Of a stretch of DNA of 64,000 bases, positions 45,218 through 53,217 are shown piece by piece. Numbering within the stretch: the stretch's first letter is position 1; each line of letters begins with the position of its first letter. Below the pieces are notes generated by a model. It searched no databases. It was not told the DNA's origin and saw only the letters and a list, made by a program, of their open reading frames with translations. Made by a program: the position numbers and the translations under genes. Source of the stretch: Pyxidicoccus fallax (lineage in GTDB: Bacteria > Myxococcota > Myxococcia > Myxococcales > Myxococcaceae); NCBI RefSeq assembly GCF_012933655.1, contig NZ_JABBJJ010000020.1, positions 1-64,000 of the forward strand, given 5' to 3'.

Positions 45218-46933
45218 ATGAAACAGTACGAGAAGAAGCTCGACGCCGAAGGCCGCCCCTACCTGGAGACGTCCCTGCCGGGGCTGCTGCTCACCCGCCT
45301 GCCGCTGCTCAACAAGGGCACGTCCTTCACCTGGGAGGAGCGCGAGGCCTTCGGGCTGATGGGCCTGTTGCCCACCCACGTCTCCTCACTGGAGGAGCAG
45401 GTTGCGCGCTCGTACGCCAACTTCAAGGGCTTCCGCACCGACCTGGAGAAGCACGTCTTCCTGCGCGCGCTCCAGGACCGCAGCGAGGTCCTCTTCTACG
45501 CGCTCCTCGACACGCACATCGAGGAGATGATGCCCATCATCTACACCCCCACGGTGGCGCAGGCGGTGGAGCAGTTCAGCCGCATCTACCGCTACCCGCG
45601 CGGGCTGGTGGTGAACCCGGAGAACATCGACCGTATCGACTCGCTGCTGGAGAGCACGCCCTTCCCGGACGTGCAGCTCATCGTCGCCACGGACAACGAG
45701 GGCATCCTCGGCATCGGCGACCAGGGCTTCGGCGGCCTGGCCATCTGCATCGGCAAGCTGTCGCTGTACACGGCGGCGGCGGGCATCGACCCCGCGGTGA
45801 CGCTGCCGGTGGAGCTGGACGTGGGCACCCACCGGCAGGACCTGCTGGACGACCCGCTCTACCTCGGCGTGCGGATGAAGCGCCTGGAGGGGCAGGCATA
45901 TGACGACTTCATCCACCGCTTCGTCACCGCGCTGGCGCGCCGCTTCCCGCGCGTGCTCCTACAATGGGAGGACTTCAGCAAGCAGAAGGCCTTCGACGTG
46001 CTGGAGCGCTACCGGGACGTGGTGCCGTCGCTCAACGACGACATCCAGGGCACGGGCGCGGTGGTGCTCGCGGGCCTGCTGGCGGCCACCCGGCGCAGCC
46101 AGCTGCCGCTGACGCAGCAGACCTTCGTCATCCACGGCGCGGGCGCCGGCGGCGTGGGCGTGGCGCGGCAGATTGTCCGCGGCCTCCAGCTGCAGGGCAT
46201 GAGCCTGGAGGCGGCGCGCGAGCGCATCTTCCTCATCGACTCCAAGGGCCTCATCCTCAAGGACCGCAAGGGCCTGGAGCCGTACAAGCGCGAGCTGGCG
46301 CAGGACCCGGCGCGCGTGGCGGGCTGGAAGCCGCAGGGCGCCATCCCCTCGCTGCTGGAGACGGTGCGCGAGGCGAAGGTGACGGCACTGCTGGGGCTGT
46401 CCGGCCAGCGCGGCGCGTTCGGCGAGGACGTGGTGCGAGCGGTGGCGCGCAACACGCCGTACCCCCTGGTGTTCGCGCTGTCGAACCCCACCGCCAACAG
46501 CGAGGCCGTACCGGAGGACGTGTACCGCTGGACGGACGGCAAGGCGCTGGTGGCCACGGGCAGCCCCTTCCCGGACGTGGAGTGGGCCGGCTCGCTGTAC
46601 CCGGTGGGCCAGGGCAACAACGCGTTCATCTTCCCGGGCCTGGGGCTGGGCGTGCTCACCTGCCGCGCGCGCAAGGTGACGGACGGCATGCTCACCGCCG
46701 CGTCACTGGCGCTCAGCGAGTACGTGGACGTGCAGCGGCTGGCGCAGGGTGGCCTCTACCCGCGCATGGACCGCATCCGCACCGCCAGCAAGCAGGTGGC
46801 GCTCGCCGTCATCCGCCAGGCCGTGAAGGACGGCGTCAGCGAGGCGTCGCTCCCCGAGGACCTGGAGGACCACCTGGAGCAGCACATGTGGAAGCCCGTC
46901 TTCCTCCCCATCCGCAAGGGCCGGGGCGGCTGA
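45218..46933 (+). CDS. maeA: NAD-dependent malic enzyme
   Basis: 571-aa enzyme that oxidatively decarboxylates malate to pyruvate. It matches the large MaeA-type: YTPTVAQAVEQFSRIYRYPRGLVV with the catalytic Tyr, TDNEGILGIGDQGFGGLAICIGKL, LQWEDFSKQKAFDVLERYRD with the metal ligands, VPSLNDDIQGTGAVVLAGL, and the NAD site HGAGAGGVGVARQI. Length equals E. coli MaeA (565). ATG 45218 is chosen by family length though no good ribosome site precedes it; an ATG at 45164 is a possible longer start. Single gene, after a terminator hairpin. Confidence 0.93.
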   Translation: MKQYEKKLDAEGRPYLETSLPGLLLTRLPLLNKGTSFTWEEREAFGLMGLLPTHVSSLEEQVARSYANFKGFRTDLEKHVFLRALQDRSEVLFYALLDTHIEEMMPIIYTPTVAQAVEQFSRIYRYPRGLVVNPENIDRIDSLLESTPFPDVQLIVATDNEGILGIGDQGFGGLAICIGKLSLYTAAAGIDPAVTLPVELDVGTHRQDLLDDPLYLGVRMKRLEGQAYDDFIHRFVTALARRFPRVLLQWEDFSKQKAFDVLERYRDVVPSLNDDIQGTGAVVLAGLLAATRRSQLPLTQQTFVIHGAGAGGVGVARQIVRGLQLQGMSLEAARERIFLIDSKGLILKDRKGLEPYKRELAQDPARVAGWKPQGAIPSLLETVREAKVTALLGLSGQRGAFGEDVVRAVARNTPYPLVFALSNPTANSEAVPEDVYRWTDGKALVATGSPFPDVEWAGSLYPVGQGNNAFIFPGLGLGVLTCRARKVTDGMLTAASLALSEYVDVQRLAQGGLYPRMDRIRTASKQVALAVIRQAVKDGVSEASLPEDLEDHLEQHMWKPVFLPIRKGRGG

Positions 46934-47080
46934 GACAGACAGCGCGCTCCACTGCCGCGCAATTCCTTTCATCGAATTGGACATACGTGGCGGCGGACGC
47001 ACTCCGCCGCACCGTGGGCGCTATCCTCCGCCTCGCGCGGGTCGCTACGCTCCAGGCTCCCCCAACCTGGAGGTTCCGAC

Positions 47081-47338
47081 ATGCTGAGTTCCTGGATGCG
47101 TCGCGCGGCTCTCACGGTGGCGCTGGCGGCGGGTGCGATGTCCGGCTGTGGCCCCAGCAACGCGCCCGAGAGCGGCGAGCCGGCGATGGGCACCACGGAG
47201 CAGGAGGTCGTCTATCCCTGCAGCTACGAGCAGCCCACCTGTCGTATCTCCGGCCAGCAGTGCAACTTCGACGAGGGCATCTGCCTCTGGACCTGCAACG
47301 GACAGTGGTGTCCGCCGAACCGCAACTGCTGCCTCTGA
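47081..47338 (+). CDS. Small Cys-rich lipoprotein
   Basis: 85-aa protein: MLSSWMRRAALTVALAAGAMSGCGP with lipidation at C23, then a mature part with eight further cysteines arranged CSYEQPTC..QQC..GIC..TC..QWC..NCC. The pattern suggests several disulfides in a small folded domain, extracellular or periplasmic. Family not recognised. GGAGGTT before the ATG is good. Converges with the gene at 47402; a hairpin lies between. Confidence 0.75.
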   Translation: MLSSWMRRAALTVALAAGAMSGCGPSNAPESGEPAMGTTEQEVVYPCSYEQPTCRISGQQCNFDEGICLWTCNGQWCPPNRNCCL

Positions 47339-47356
47339 GCGCGGGGCGTCGTGACA

Positions 47357-47394
47357 GGCTTCCGCTCCCCACCACCCGGTGGAGAGCGGAAGTC
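47357..47394. terminator. Bidirectional terminator hairpin
   Basis: 11-bp stem with one G-T pair around CTTCCGCTC (47359-47367) / GAGCGGAAG (47384-47392), between convergent genes ending at 47338 and 47402. No T-run on either strand. Confidence 0.55.
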
Positions 47395-47401
47395 ACCTCG
47401 C

Positions 47402-47620
47402 TCAGGTCACGCTGACGCCGGGATAGCGCTCGGTGCCGGTCGTCACGGGCTCGATGATGCGTGTCCCGGTGCCGCCTCCGGGCGTGTGCCCCGGACCGCC
47501 GTCCGGATTGATGATGGGAGTCACCTCGTGAGGCGCCCCGTCATCGTTCTCCGGCCCCGCGTCACGGTCCGGCGTGGGGTAGGCCTCGGGAGGAATGTGC
47601 AACACGTCTTTCTTGCTCAT
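47402..47620 (-). CDS. Small hypothetical protein, 72 aa
   Basis: Short, acidic, Pro/Gly-rich protein (start MSKKDVLHIPPEAYPTPDRDAG, end TGTERYPGVSVT) without signal peptide, cysteine or membrane helix. The AAGGAGG seven bases before ATG 47620 is the best ribosome site in its neighbourhood, which argues that it is truly translated; further open frame 5' is not supported. Function unknown. A disordered adaptor or a precursor peptide are both possible; no processing gene is adjacent. Confidence 0.6.
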   Translation of the reverse strand: MSKKDVLHIPPEAYPTPDRDAGPENDDGAPHEVTPIINPDGGPGHTPGGGTGTRIIEPVTTGTERYPGVSVT

Positions 47621-47721
47621 GGCTGCCTCCTTCCCTCCAACGTGGTTGCCCTCCGGGCCCCGGTCACCCGTCATCCGGGGGCCTGCTTGAGTGGCCGCCC
47701 GGGACTTGGCAGCGTTGAGAC

Positions 47722-48717
47722 ATGAACCTCCCCTTGCGGCGCTCGCTCGCGCGGCTGCTCCTGGCCGCCTCGCTCGTGGTCTCCCCCGCCGCCGTGCTCG
47801 CGGCGCAACCCGGGGCGAAGACCGCGGCGAGGAAGAAGGCCTCGGCGCCCGTCCAGGTGAAGGGCACGCGCGTCACCCTGAAGCCGCCCGAGGGCTTCAC
47901 CGAGGCCACCCGCTTCAACGGCTTCGAGCAGGAGGCGTCCGGCGCCTCCCTCATGGTGACGGAGTATCCGGGCCCCTACGCCGTCGCCGTCCAGGGCTTC
48001 ACCGCGGAGAACATGGCGAAGCAGGACATGAAGGTGCTGTCCCGCAAGCCGGCGAAGGTGGGTCGACGCACGGGGCTGCTCCTCCACCTGCGCAAGACCG
48101 GCCCGAAGGGCACCTTCCTCAAGTCCGTGCTCGTGCTCGGGGACGCGTCCAACACGGTCGTGCTCAACGCGAGCTGGCCCGAGGACGCGCCGAAGGCGCT
48201 CGGCAAGGCGCTCGAGAGCGCCCTGCGCTCCGCCCGGTGGGAGCCTTCCGCCGAACCCGCCCCGGGGCTCGTCCTCTTCACGCTGAAGGAGACGCCGGGG
48301 CTGAAGGAGGCCCAGCGCCTGCAGAACGCCATCGCCTACACGCCCGATGGAGCGCCGCCGAAGGCGCCCGAGGTCGCCCCCTTCTTCATCGTCCTCCCCT
48401 CGCTGACGACCGCGAGCGTGGGAGAGGACCTGGAGGCCTTCAACCTCGAACGGCTGCGGCAACCCCCCGGCGGAGAGGAGGTCACCGTCGAGTCCAGCGC
48501 TCCGCTGACCGTGGGCGACCTGAAGGGCCACGAGGCCGTGGGCCGCGCGAAGCACCCCACCACCGGCAAGGAGTTCGCCCTGTACCAGGCGGTGCTGGTG
48601 GACGTGGACCGCTACTTCCTCCTGCAGGGCTTCACGCCCCTCGCCGAGCGGGCCACGTACCTGGAGCACTTCCAGCGCATCACGCGCGGCTTCCAGCCGA
48701 CCGCCTCCACCCCGTGA
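47722..48717 (+). CDS. Secreted protein of unknown function, 331 aa
   Basis: Signal peptide RRSLARLLLAASLVVSPAAVLAAQ (6-29) followed by a basic patch and a beta-alpha body (PPEGFTEATRFNGFEQEASGASLMVTEYPGPYA and LYQAVLVDVDRYFLLQGFTPL-type segments). The opening PPEGF and the VTEYPG strand resemble small periplasmic alpha/beta domains such as DcrB/PsbP-like, but weakly. No cysteine, no catalytic motif. ATG 47722. The gene is separated from the opposite-strand small gene by about 100 bases; no operon partner. Confidence 0.7.
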   Translation: MNLPLRRSLARLLLAASLVVSPAAVLAAQPGAKTAARKKASAPVQVKGTRVTLKPPEGFTEATRFNGFEQEASGASLMVTEYPGPYAVAVQGFTAENMAKQDMKVLSRKPAKVGRRTGLLLHLRKTGPKGTFLKSVLVLGDASNTVVLNASWPEDAPKALGKALESALRSARWEPSAEPAPGLVLFTLKETPGLKEAQRLQNAIAYTPDGAPPKAPEVAPFFIVLPSLTTASVGEDLEAFNLERLRQPPGGEEVTVESSAPLTVGDLKGHEAVGRAKHPTTGKEFALYQAVLVDVDRYFLLQGFTPLAERATYLEHFQRITRGFQPTASTP

Positions 48718-48905
48718 CGCGTCCGTGACATGAGCCAATCCGACACAGTCGCGGCGGGCGGCCAGGCAGGCAGGCGCCCCCCTTCCCGCCCGCATTCCCG
48801 GGCGACGTGGAGGCCGGGCGGGCAGGCACTGTGCGTGGGTGGCACCTTCGAGGTGAGACACGCTATCGACGAAAGGGAACCGAGCGTGAAGCGGGGTGGG
48901 GACCG

Positions 48906-50177
48906 ATGAGTGTGAAGCTGCTGCTGGCCGGCCGGCATGGAGCGGGAGAAGCCCTCTTCTCCCCACCCGAGGACGCCCTGTCGTGGCTGCGTCGGGTGGA
49001 GGCCTGGTTCCACGAGAACACCGAGGAGATGCTGGAGGGCATCCAGCGCGGCACCGGCCCGATGGGCGCCCCCATGCTCCGCCTGCGCCTGCACCCCGCC
49101 GCGAGTGAAATCTCCCTGCTCGCCGCGAGCGGCAGCCGGCTGGTGGTCTCCGCGGAGACGTCCGCGGTGGGCCCCGGCTACCACGTCTTCCTGTGTGACA
49201 CGCTGAAGCAGCTGGGCGAGGCGCTCGGCGTGACGTGGGCGGACGCCGACGAGACGGCGGGCGTGGGCGACCCGACGGGCTACTTCCACACGGGCGACGC
49301 GGGCCCGGTGGAGGTCTACATGCTGGCGTCGCTCCAGGAGTCCGTGGCCCAGGTGCTGCGCATGCGCCGCCTGGGCGAGTCCGGCTTCGGACTGTCCATG
49401 CGCTTCGGCCACACCTTCGAGCATCCGGGCGCGCTGCTGACGCCGCTGGGCCCTCGCGACGAGCGCTGGCTGCGCAACGTGTACGAGGACCCCCGCCGGG
49501 GCATCGACGTGTTCCCCTGGTGGAAGCCGGGCATCCACGCGCGCACGCGGCTGAACCGCGCGCTGTGCCGCCTGTGGACGGACGTGGTGTGGCGCCCGCC
49601 CCTGTTGGACGAGGAGCGCCAGCGGCTGCGCGACGTGGCCCGCCTGCTGGAGCAGGCGTGGCGCGAGGACCCGACGCTGCCCTACCCCTGGCGCGAGTGG
49701 CAGGAGGTACTCGGTTACCTGGGTATCGGTGGCACGCTGGCGGAGGAGGTCCACCGCCGGGCCGCCGGGGCCGCGGGAGGCCCGTCCATGGGCTACCGGC
49801 GTGGCGCCGTGCAGGTGGTGCTGCCGGAGGGCTGGGAGATTCGCATCCCCGGCTCGCTCGCCGAGACGCACCTGCAGGACGGCACGTGGGTGGCGAGGGA
49901 CCACCGGCGCAGCGTGCGCTTCGTCCCCCTGGAGGACGGCGCCGAGGAGAGTCTCGCGCCCACCACCGCCGAGCGCCGCGCGCTGGAGCTGGAGCACCAC
50001 GGCGAGCGGGTGAGCGGCCGCGCTTCGCTGCACATGGAGCCGGGCGAGTGCCGGCTGACGGCCCTGTGCAGCTCCGGCAGGCGCCGGGCCCTCTGCGTGG
50101 TCAGCTTCGACGACCCGGACGAGCAGGACTGGGCGCTGGGAACCTGGCGCTCACTGGATCACGCTGCCGCCGCCTGA
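48906..50177 (+). CDS. Conserved hypothetical protein, 423 aa
   Basis: Not recognised. The N-terminal half is alpha/beta (RHGAGEALFSPPEDALSWLRRVEAWFHENTEEMLEG..) with a HTGDAGPVEVYMLASLQESVAQVLRMRRLGESGFGLSMRFGH region; the last 150 residues begin MGYRRGAVQVVLPEGWEI and look like a small alpha/beta domain with VVSFDDPDEQDWALGTWRSL. No signal peptide or membrane segment, so cytoplasmic. Start 48906 has a GGGGTGGGGA tract upstream. It is 69 bases upstream of glgX and may be read with it. Confidence 0.65.
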   Translation: MSVKLLLAGRHGAGEALFSPPEDALSWLRRVEAWFHENTEEMLEGIQRGTGPMGAPMLRLRLHPAASEISLLAASGSRLVVSAETSAVGPGYHVFLCDTLKQLGEALGVTWADADETAGVGDPTGYFHTGDAGPVEVYMLASLQESVAQVLRMRRLGESGFGLSMRFGHTFEHPGALLTPLGPRDERWLRNVYEDPRRGIDVFPWWKPGIHARTRLNRALCRLWTDVVWRPPLLDEERQRLRDVARLLEQAWREDPTLPYPWREWQEVLGYLGIGGTLAEEVHRRAAGAAGGPSMGYRRGAVQVVLPEGWEIRIPGSLAETHLQDGTWVARDHRRSVRFVPLEDGAEESLAPTTAERRALELEHHGERVSGRASLHMEPGECRLTALCSSGRRRALCVVSFDDPDEQDWALGTWRSLDHAAAA

Positions 50178-50246
50178 CGCTTGCAGGCCCGGAGAGGCAC
50201 TCCCACATTCAGCGGGCATTCTCCTCAAGAGGAATCGAGAGCCTGT

Positions 50247-52376
50247 ATGAGTAGGGAGGTCTGGCCGGGCAAGCCCTGGCCGCGTGGCGCGACGTTCGAC
50301 GGCACCGGAGTCAACTTCGCCGTCTTCTCCTCGGTGGGCACCCGCGTGGAGGTCTGTCTGTATGACCCCGCCAACCCGTCGAAGGAAATCGAACGCTTCG
50401 ACCTGCCGGAGGTGACGGACAACGTCTTCCACGGCTACGTGCCGGGCCTGGAGCCGGGCACGCTGTATGGCCTGCGCGTGCACGGCCCCTATAACCCGGC
50501 CCAGGGACATCGTTGCAACCCCCACAAGCTCCTCATCGACCCGTACGCCAAGGCGCTGTACGGCGACGTGGACTGGCGCCAGCCCGTCTTCGGCTACCCG
50601 CTGGGCAACCCCCAGCAGGACCTGGCGAAGGACGAGCGGGACAGCGCCGCGGGCGTACCCAAGAGCGTGGTGGTGAGCGACTTCTTCGACTGGGGCAATG
50701 ACCGGCGGCCGGACATCCCCTGGCGCAAGACGGTCATCTACGAGGCCCACGTGCGCGGCCTCACCATGCGCCACCCCGGCGTGCCCGAGCACCTGCGCGG
50801 CACCTACGCGGGCCTCGGCACCCCCGCCGTCATCGAGCACCTGCAGAAGCTGGGCGTCACCTCGGTGGAGCTGCTGCCGGTGCACGCCTTCGCGGACGAC
50901 TCGTTCCTCAACGACAAGAAGCTGTCCAACTTCTGGGGCTACAACACGCTCTGCTACTTCGCTCCGGAGCAGTACTACGCCAGCCGCAAGAATCCGGGCG
51001 CCGCCGTGGCCGAGTTCAAGGCCATGGTGAGGGACCTGCACGCGGCCGGCATCGAGGTCATCCTCGACGTCGTCTACAACCACACCTGCGAGGGCAACCA
51101 CCTGGGGCCCACGCTGTCGCTCAAGGGTGTCGACAACGCGAGCTATTACTGGCTCATGCCGGAGAAGCGGCACTACCTGGACTTCACCGGGTGCGGCAAC
51201 AGCGTCAACGCGTCCAACCCGGCCGCGGCGCGGCTCATCGTGGACAGCCTGCGCTACTGGGTGAACGAGATGCACGTGGACGGGTTCCGCTTCGACCTGG
51301 CCACGGTGCTGGGGCGCACGGGCGAGGGCGGCTTCGACCGGAACGCGGCGATGTTCCAAATCATCCACCAGGACCCGGTGCTCAGCCGGGTGAAGCTCAT
51401 CGCGGAGCCGTGGGACGTGGGGCTCGGCGGGTACCAGGTGGGCGGCTTCCCGGCCCCGTGGCGCGAGTGGAACGGCAAGTACCGGGACGCGCTGCGCCGC
51501 TACTGGAAGGGCGATGAGAACCTCGCGTCGGAGATGGGCTACCGGCTGACGGGCAACGCGGACCTGTACGCGGAGGCGCGGCGCAAGCCGCAGGCGAGCA
51601 TCAACTTCGTCACCGCGCACGACGGCTTCACGCTGCACGACCTCGTCACGTACAGCCACAAGCACAACGAGGCCAACGGCGAGCACAACCGCGACGGCGC
51701 GGATGACAACCAGTCGTGGAACTGCGGCGTGGAGGGCGAGACGGACAAGGCGGACGTCGTCGCCCTGCGCGAGCGGCAGAAGCGCAACCTCCTGGCGTCG
51801 CTCTTCCTGTCCACCGGCGTGCCGATGATTGTCTCCGGCGACGAGATGGGCCGGACGCAGGGGGGCAACAACAACGCGTACTGCCAGGACAATGACTTGT
51901 CCTACGTGGACTGGAACCTGGACGAGCGGCGCCAGAAGCTCCTGGAGTTCACGCGCCGGCTCATCCACTTCCGGCACGGGCAGCCGGTGCTGCAGCGCCG
52001 CCGCTTCTTCAAGGGCGCGCACCTGTGGGACTCGGAGCACAAGGACCTGACGTGGTTCCGTCCGGACGGGACGGAGATGAAGGCGGAGGACTGGCAGAAG
52101 CCCTTCACGCGCTCACTGGCGTTCCTGCTGGGCGGTGACGCCATCCCCACGCCGGACGAGCGCGGCCAGCGCATCTACGGCGACGCGCTGCTCATCCTGC
52201 TCAACGCGCACCACGAGCCGGTGAGCTACAAGCTGCCCGCGGCGGCGCCGGGCCAGCGGTGGGAACTGGGGCTGTACACGGCCGATGACAACCGGGCCGC
52301 GGAGCCAGCACCGGCGAACGGGAAGTTCGAGCTGATTGGTCGCTCGCTGGCGGTGTTCCGTCAGGTGGAGACCTGA
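50247..52376 (+). CDS. glgX: Glycogen debranching enzyme
   Basis: 709-aa isoamylase-type enzyme that hydrolyses alpha-1,6 branches of glycogen after phosphorylase action. N-terminal CBM48-like domain (VNFAVFSSVGTRVEVCLYDP, about 15-110), then the GH13 barrel with VILDVVYNHTCEG, nucleophile in VDGFRFDLATVLG, acid/base in LIAEPWDVG and third carboxylate in FVTAHDGFTLHDLVTYSHKHN. Length and motifs match bacterial GlgX/TreX. ATG 50247 follows AAGAGGAATCGAGAG. A hairpin terminator follows. Myxobacteria store glycogen during development, which fits. Confidence 0.95.
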   Translation: MSREVWPGKPWPRGATFDGTGVNFAVFSSVGTRVEVCLYDPANPSKEIERFDLPEVTDNVFHGYVPGLEPGTLYGLRVHGPYNPAQGHRCNPHKLLIDPYAKALYGDVDWRQPVFGYPLGNPQQDLAKDERDSAAGVPKSVVVSDFFDWGNDRRPDIPWRKTVIYEAHVRGLTMRHPGVPEHLRGTYAGLGTPAVIEHLQKLGVTSVELLPVHAFADDSFLNDKKLSNFWGYNTLCYFAPEQYYASRKNPGAAVAEFKAMVRDLHAAGIEVILDVVYNHTCEGNHLGPTLSLKGVDNASYYWLMPEKRHYLDFTGCGNSVNASNPAAARLIVDSLRYWVNEMHVDGFRFDLATVLGRTGEGGFDRNAAMFQIIHQDPVLSRVKLIAEPWDVGLGGYQVGGFPAPWREWNGKYRDALRRYWKGDENLASEMGYRLTGNADLYAEARRKPQASINFVTAHDGFTLHDLVTYSHKHNEANGEHNRDGADDNQSWNCGVEGETDKADVVALRERQKRNLLASLFLSTGVPMIVSGDEMGRTQGGNNNAYCQDNDLSYVDWNLDERRQKLLEFTRRLIHFRHGQPVLQRRRFFKGAHLWDSEHKDLTWFRPDGTEMKAEDWQKPFTRSLAFLLGGDAIPTPDERGQRIYGDALLILLNAHHEPVSYKLPAAAPGQRWELGLYTADDNRAAEPAPANGKFELIGRSLAVFRQVET

Positions 52377-52405
52377 GCGAAGTGCATCGCGCGGATGACG
52401 ATTGA

Positions 52406-52435
52406 GGCTCGCGTGGGTTCTTCTCCACGCGGGCC
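52406..52435 (+). terminator. Terminator hairpin after glgX
   Basis: 11-bp stem with one G-T pair (core CGCGTGG 52410-52416 / CCACGCG 52425-52431) and an 8-nt loop, 29 bases after the glgX stop. No T-run. Confidence 0.6.
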
Positions 52436-52461
52436 CCTGTCGTGTCTAGGCTCCGGGCATC

Positions 52462-53112
52462 ATGTCCCGGGACGCGCAGGAAGACGGAGTGAGGCAGGTG
52501 TATGGGGAGATTGCCCCGGCCTACGAGGCGCTCTTCCCCGTGCTGCACCGGTACGAGGACCGCGTGGAGCGCTTCCTCGCGGAGGCGGTGACACCCGGGT
52601 GCCGCGTGCTGGACGTGGGCTGCGGGCCGGGCCTGCACACGCGCGGCCTGGACGCCTCCGTCCACGTGGTGGGCACGGACCTGTCCCCGGAGATGCTGGA
52701 GCTCGCCCGCCGCGCCCGCCCCGAGGGCGCGTGGCACCTGCACAGCTATCACCAGCCGATTCCCCAGGAGTGGGGTCGCTTCCACGTCGCGCTGGCCATC
52801 GGCTGCCTGGACTTCTGCGAGGACCTGCCGGGCATGCTCGGCCACCTCGCCGCCGCGCTGGAGCCGGGAGGCCGGCTGCTCTTCACCGTGCTGGAGCGGC
52901 GCCCCGGACTCGAAGGCCATGAAGCGGCGACCCGCGAAGTCCAGACGGCGGGCCCGGCGGTGGCGCTGCACCTCTACTCCTTCGAGGAGACCGCCCGCGC
53001 GGTGACGAACGCGGTCCTGTTGCCCCGGGCCTACGCCCACGCCCCCGGCTGGGTCCACCTCACGGAACAGCGGACCATGTGGTTCGGCTGGTGGGACGTG
53101 ACGCGCCGGTGA
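52462..53112 (+). CDS. Class I SAM-dependent methyltransferase
   Basis: 216-aa Rossmann-fold methyltransferase. Motif I VLDVGCGPGLHTRG (about 51-64), motif II acidic residue in GTDLSPEMLELA, motif IV-like FHVALAIGCLDFCEDLPGML and the ALEPGGRLLFTVLERRPG strand place it with UbiE/Methyltransf_11-type enzymes. The substrate cannot be told; the short conserved C-terminal extension (WVHLTEQRTMWFGWWDV) is Trp-rich. ATG 52462, directly after the glgX terminator. Confidence 0.85.
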   Translation: MSRDAQEDGVRQVYGEIAPAYEALFPVLHRYEDRVERFLAEAVTPGCRVLDVGCGPGLHTRGLDASVHVVGTDLSPEMLELARRARPEGAWHLHSYHQPIPQEWGRFHVALAIGCLDFCEDLPGMLGHLAAALEPGGRLLFTVLERRPGLEGHEAATREVQTAGPAVALHLYSFEETARAVTNAVLLPRAYAHAPGWVHLTEQRTMWFGWWDVTRR

Positions 53113-53217
53113 GTCCTCCCGGCCCCCATTCCCAAAACACCGTGCGGGGTGGTACCCGTCGTGTCACCCGCCGTGTGGAGTTGGGGCGCGTGCGGGTGAA
53201 CACAGAGGGGACCACCT

